Assembly: GCA_021441665.1 (NCBI GenBank)
Contig: JAGYYN010028054.1
Coordinates: forward strand, 1 to 35,069
Direction of reading: 5' to 3'
Source: Euplotes cf. woodruffi 2 WChen-2021
Taxonomy: Eukaryota; Ciliophora; Spirotrichea; Euplotida; Euplotidae
Length of the DNA: 35,069 nt
Shown piece by piece: positions 31,572 through 35,069 of this stretch (positions are counted from its first letter, which is position 1; every line of letters begins with the position of its first letter). Position numbers and translations under genes: made by a program. The notes under the pieces are model-generated. The model saw only the letters and a program-made list of their open reading frames with translations. It was not told where the DNA came from and ran no database searches.

Positions 31572-34500
31572 TTAAAATTTTAACTTTTCGTTTAGTTTTG
31601 TCTTATATTTCCTTGAAACAGTATAAAATACACTTTCATTTGATCCTATTAATGTCGGGATAATTCTTTCGATTTCATATAGCGGAATTTTTTGGAAGTC
31701 TTCATAGGAAATATAAATAACTTCAGTATCTCGTTTTGCGTAGATATCGCCAAAATATGTGTAGTCGCATATTTTAAGAGGTTCACAATGACCAAAGCAG
31801 TCGCCTTTGAGTACTTCTCAAACCTCGTAGTTGTCAAATCGATTGACGACTTTACACGTGCCTTTGACAATAATATACAATCCTGTGATTTCAGTATCAA
31901 AACTAATCTTGCTTGAATCAAAAAATTGTGATGCTCTTTTTATAAATTTTATGCTTGCTCTTTTGTTATTTTGACAACAGAGTTCTCGTAAGAGAAGAAA
32001 CCGTGATATCTGGAGACTTATCGTTATTTTCCTTTTCTTGAGTTTTAGCCCTATCTGAAACTTTAAATAGAGCAATGGCCTTTTCAAAATTCGATATAAG
32101 ATTATCGTTCTCATCAAAAGTGATTTTTAATGCGTCTGTCTGGATCTTTGAAACAACTGGGCTGTTAAACACCTAAATTATTAGTAATTCAGGCTTACTG
32201 AGTAAGCTTTATTTATCGGCGATTTCTTAGACTGAGGTCAAATTAATGATCCTGCTTTGTACAGCCTCATCTCCATGAATTCGTGGAGCTTGCAGATCGT
32301 GTATTTCGAGAGGTACTTAATGATCTTTCATGTGTGGATCAAAAATACTGATATGCTTTGGCATTTTTCTTTGTAGATGTTCCAGATAACAGCAAAATCT
32401 TGAGGAGTAAAAACTGCAACGACAGTGTTTCACCTCGCCACGCACCAGTTTTCAGACTTGTACCACTCTCCTTCTTGTTTGACATCGCCGAGGATATCGC
32501 CTTCCTGGTACCGAGCAAGGATCTTTGACGGGTAAATTTTCTGCTTGTGCGACTTCATTACGATATCTCCGAGCATAATGATGTAGATTGAAGTATTGCT
32601 GAAGAAAATCACTTGGTTCTTTTTGAGTCGCTGCAGCTTCATACGGGGAATCACGATGCTTTCTATTTCTTTTTCGGTGAACCTCCTGAAGAACGCATTT
32701 TGGCTGATGTACCTCACTGCTAAGTTCATGTTGTATTTGTCTGAATGAGTGAAAGACTTATCATCTAACTTTGAAACATACATAAATCACTTTTGTGAGT
32801 AATCGTAGAATTTTGAAGTTATATCTTCTGGGGGTTTTACATAGTAAAACTCGATCATTGATTTTAAATTCTCAATGTGGCTGATTATCACAGTTCTATC
32901 GTTAATGAGTGGAGTTAGCAGTATGCCCCAAGTGTACTTGACAAGCTCTTTTAATTCAAATTTGCTGATAGTCGCGATAAGATTTGAGTACACTGCTTCA
33001 CTTTTTGTATTTAGATTTAACTTATTTTCAGCTAAGAGCGTTTAGATATAACAAGCTTATCTTGATTACTTCATCATTAATTTTTGGATCGTAGGCTTGT
33101 ATTGAAAACTCAAGACAATCAGTGTAGTTTCTTAGCTTCAGCATAACAATCGCAAGTCCAAGAATCGGCTTTGGATCGGCTGGATTTGCAACATGAGCTC
33201 GAGCCAAGTAATGTGTCGCTGCTTTTAGCTTATTTAGCAGACCATAAAGTGATCCGAGATTGTAAAGAAGCAAGAAGTTATCTGGATTTATTCTTATGCC
33301 TTGGTAATAATAATCAATAGCAGCTTCAAAGTTTCCTTCTTCGCTGAGCTTGTACCCTTTATTACACCAGAACTGGGAATCTAAATAAAATCAGTTAAAA
33401 TACACTTTATGGTACCAGAGAAATTATGTCGTGAGTTCTTGCTTTCTTGCGGCTTAATCTGCTCGATGATTAGATTCGTGTCGTCAATGTCGACTTCAAC
33501 CGTGTTGTCATCAAGCTCTTCTTTAAGGTAATTCGCAATTTTAGTTATTTTTGACCCCAGGCGTTCGTGCCGTCCTTTATTTGCAAGAATATTCGGATTC
33601 ACAGTTTTGATTTTATTTCGTCACAAACTTCAATAATGCATTCTTTGTGTCTTGTGAAGTCGCTAAATTGCTCTTCCTTCCGTTGAAGAAGTGGGGAGGT
33701 TTATTTACTCGGCAAGTTCTTCAGTTTGTGTTTGTAAATTTTAGCGCCAATATGCTCCTTTGCGAGTTCTTTGATCATTTCATTTGTCAGTACATCTCAG
33801 TGGTTTTGAGTGTTATCGCTCATGAAAGAATTTTCGTTCCTTGAGTAAAGCAATAAAGTCTGGCTCATGACTGTTTCCTTCGACTGAATGAAGAACTTAT
33901 TTCTGTCAATTGAAGACGAGCTCATTTTCTTAGTTTAAAGTCTTGACAGGTACTAAGCCAGAGTCGTCGTAGGTTTTTGATACACTTCAGTTGAGTTTAT
34001 TTTCTGTTGAGCTCTCTGACCTTATCACTATAGACTTTAACAGGGTCCGCAGGGATTTGTGTTGTATTTAGAGAATCGTTAATATATGAAGGCTTCAGTT
34101 TCTTCATGCTGTTCTCAAGCTTGACCATTTCAACGACTTCAGCTCTGCTCAGCGATGCCAATGTACATGAGTTAAGTCTTTGCTTAATCTTCGCAGATGG
34201 CGACTGGTACATCGAACCTTGCGAAAAGTGAGAGGCATTGCTGAAAACGCGTTTATGAAACGGCCCATTATTTCTTAACTTTTACATTGCTGAACCTTTG
34301 CATTTTAAAAGTGTTAATTTTATCCGCAGGAGTGCTTGGCAGTTTTGGCTGAAATCGCATTGGCTTCAGTGAGACTTTTACTTTCTTATGTTCATCAGTG
34401 TCCTCTGCTTTGCTATTGTGGCCAGAAGGAAAGTCTGGATTATTTCGAGTCGTACAGCATTTGGCTTTGGATATTCGCACTTTTTACTAAGTCATAAAAA

Positions 34501-34611
34501 TTAGCATTGCTTTGAATTCTAAAACCAAAACTTTTAATCAAACTTGATTGTACTTATACTTCGTAGTCCTTCAGAATTTGAAGGAGAGCTTAGTGATTTT
34601 AGATTCTTCAT
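31572..34611 (-). CDS. TPR and double cyclic-nucleotide-binding-fold protein, eight +1 frameshifts
   Basis: Starts at ATG 34611 (MKNLKSLSSPSNSEGLRS). Introns are 34543-34519, 33415-33381 and 32198-32173. Eight shifts keep it open: AAA-TAA with TAA at 34442-34440, 34270-34268, 33999-33997, 33703-33701, 33615-33613, 33024-33022 and 31968-31966, and AAC-TAA at 33932-33930. The protein is about 970 aa. Order: a basic disordered N-terminus, a TPR region (FWCNKGYKLSEEGNFEAAID, YNLGSLYGLLNKLKAATHYL, ADPKPILGLAIVMLKLRNYT), then two beta-barrel domains of the cNMP-binding fold (IIMLGDIVMKSH...GDILGD; GLYIIVKGTCKVVN...GDCFGH). Neither shows the usual FGE...RxA phosphate cassette, so nucleotide binding is doubtful. 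It ends at TAA 31574-31572 after LNEKLKF. This architecture is known in ciliate and flagellate proteins; its role is not. Confidence 0.85.
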
Positions 34612-35004
34612 CTTTCAAAGCTGAGATGTATTATTGTATTGAGTGTCACTACAGCTGATTATATGACAAATTTTTGTTGATTCTTACCTGTTATTTCCGA
34701 AACACTAAAGCTAGCTTCTGATCATTTGTATTTTTCATCCTAAAATATGCGATTTTTTTAACTTCAATACAAACAAGTATATAACCGATAAATTTCAAGA
34801 AAATCAAATTAAAAATAGCATTTTTTTAATCTTTTTATTTTTCCTTAACTCTGAATCAAGTATATCTTACTCAAACCTAATACATTTCTACCGAATATTA
34901 ATTCTGCAAAATGCGATTAATTTTAACTTATTTTCAAGCACTAAAGCTGATTTTAAAATTTCACACTTTAACATTATTCTCTCTTACTTTTGCATTCCAA
35001 TTTT
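34612..35004. other. AT-rich upstream spacer
   Basis: AT-rich sequence 5' of the minus-strand TPR/cNMP gene. No repeat above 8 bp or RNA gene is seen. It probably contains the promoter of that gene and, if the call at 35005 is right, a divergent promoter. Confidence 0.4.
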
Positions 35005-35069
35005 ATGTGAGTTGATGTTATCGACCCTAAATAAAAACACAACTCCACACTACCTCAACCATCACTCAC
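35005..35069 (+). CDS. Possible start of a further gene, cut by window end
   Basis: ATG TGA GTT GAT GTT ATC GAC CCT AAA TAA reads MCVDVIDPK under the euplotid code. A +1 shift at the AAA-TAA (35029-35034) continues KNTTPHYLNHHS to the window edge. The sequence here is clearly less AT-rich than the spacer before it. With only 65 nt this is a weak call. Confidence 0.25.

Noticed and set aside
1-35069. TGA as Trp (Blepharisma-type code) or standard code
   Set aside because: Aligned TGA positions in glutaminase and ligase are Cys in homologues, TGG is used at Trp positions, and +1 shifts at AAA-TAA are a Euplotes trait.
1-35069. Tec-type or other transposons and telomere repeats
   Set aside because: No transposase, recombinase, long terminal inverted repeats or C4A4/G4T4 arrays were seen.

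Overview
This window is nuclear DNA of a euplotid ciliate (Euplotes or a close relative). Two signatures say so. First, TGA is read as cysteine: in the glutaminase and DNA ligase genes, in-frame TGA codons fall on positions that are cysteine in animal homologues, and the only true terminators used are TAA and TAG. Second, most genes are interrupted by internal TAA/TAG codons, nearly always preceded by AAA, where the protein continues in the +1 frame. This is the known Euplotes programmed +1 frameshift, but at a density that looks extreme: about 30 sites in 35 kb, and up to 8 or 9 in one gene. Introns are mostly very short (22-60 nt, GT...AG). No CCCCAAAA/GGGGTTTT telomere repeat is visible and at least 13 genes lie on one contiguous piece. 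That does not fit a typical single-gene Euplotes nanochromosome and suggests germline (micronuclear) DNA or a lineage with long somatic chromosomes.

Layout. Positions 1-723 (-): a basic protein running off the left edge. 1202-1894 (-): a small protein. 1968-6792 (+): a giant coiled-coil gene with about 17 introns and up to 9 frameshifts. 6793-7785: AT-rich spacer. 7786-10307 (+): a cilium-type protein with an N-terminal PFU/ubiquitin-like domain, TFKP repeats and an EF-hand-like segment. 10607-12454 (+): mitochondrial PYROXD2-like oxidoreductase. 12574-13687 (+): leucine-rich repeat protein. 13688-14488: spacer with a G-quadruplex motif. 14489-17007 (+): an unrecognised, many-exon, low-complexity protein. 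17303-20366 (+): ankyrin-repeat glutaminase homologue that has lost its catalytic Ser and Lys, with a 1.1-kb intron or IES-like insert after its first short exon. 20787-23862 (+): large C2-like/coiled-coil protein, probably ciliary. 24380-25448 (-): Cys-rich, probably membrane-anchored protein. 25586-28017 (-): ATP-dependent DNA ligase I. 28178-28755 (+): small acidic protein. 28988-31325 (+): a second TFKP/EF-hand-like protein with its PFU-like domain at the C-terminus. 31572-34611 (-): TPR plus two cyclic-nucleotide-binding-fold domains with 8 frameshifts. 35005 to the right edge (+): a possible new gene start.

No tRNA, rRNA, CRISPR, transposon or viral element was found. The identifiable products cover DNA replication/repair (ligase), mitochondrial redox (PYROXD2), a glutaminase-fold regulator or pseudoenzyme, and several probable cilium/cytoskeleton proteins. 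The genes are independent, each with its own spacer; there is no operon. Several spacers carry perfect 9-11 bp inverted repeats and copies of ATTGAA, the core of the known Euplotes chromosome breakage sequence.
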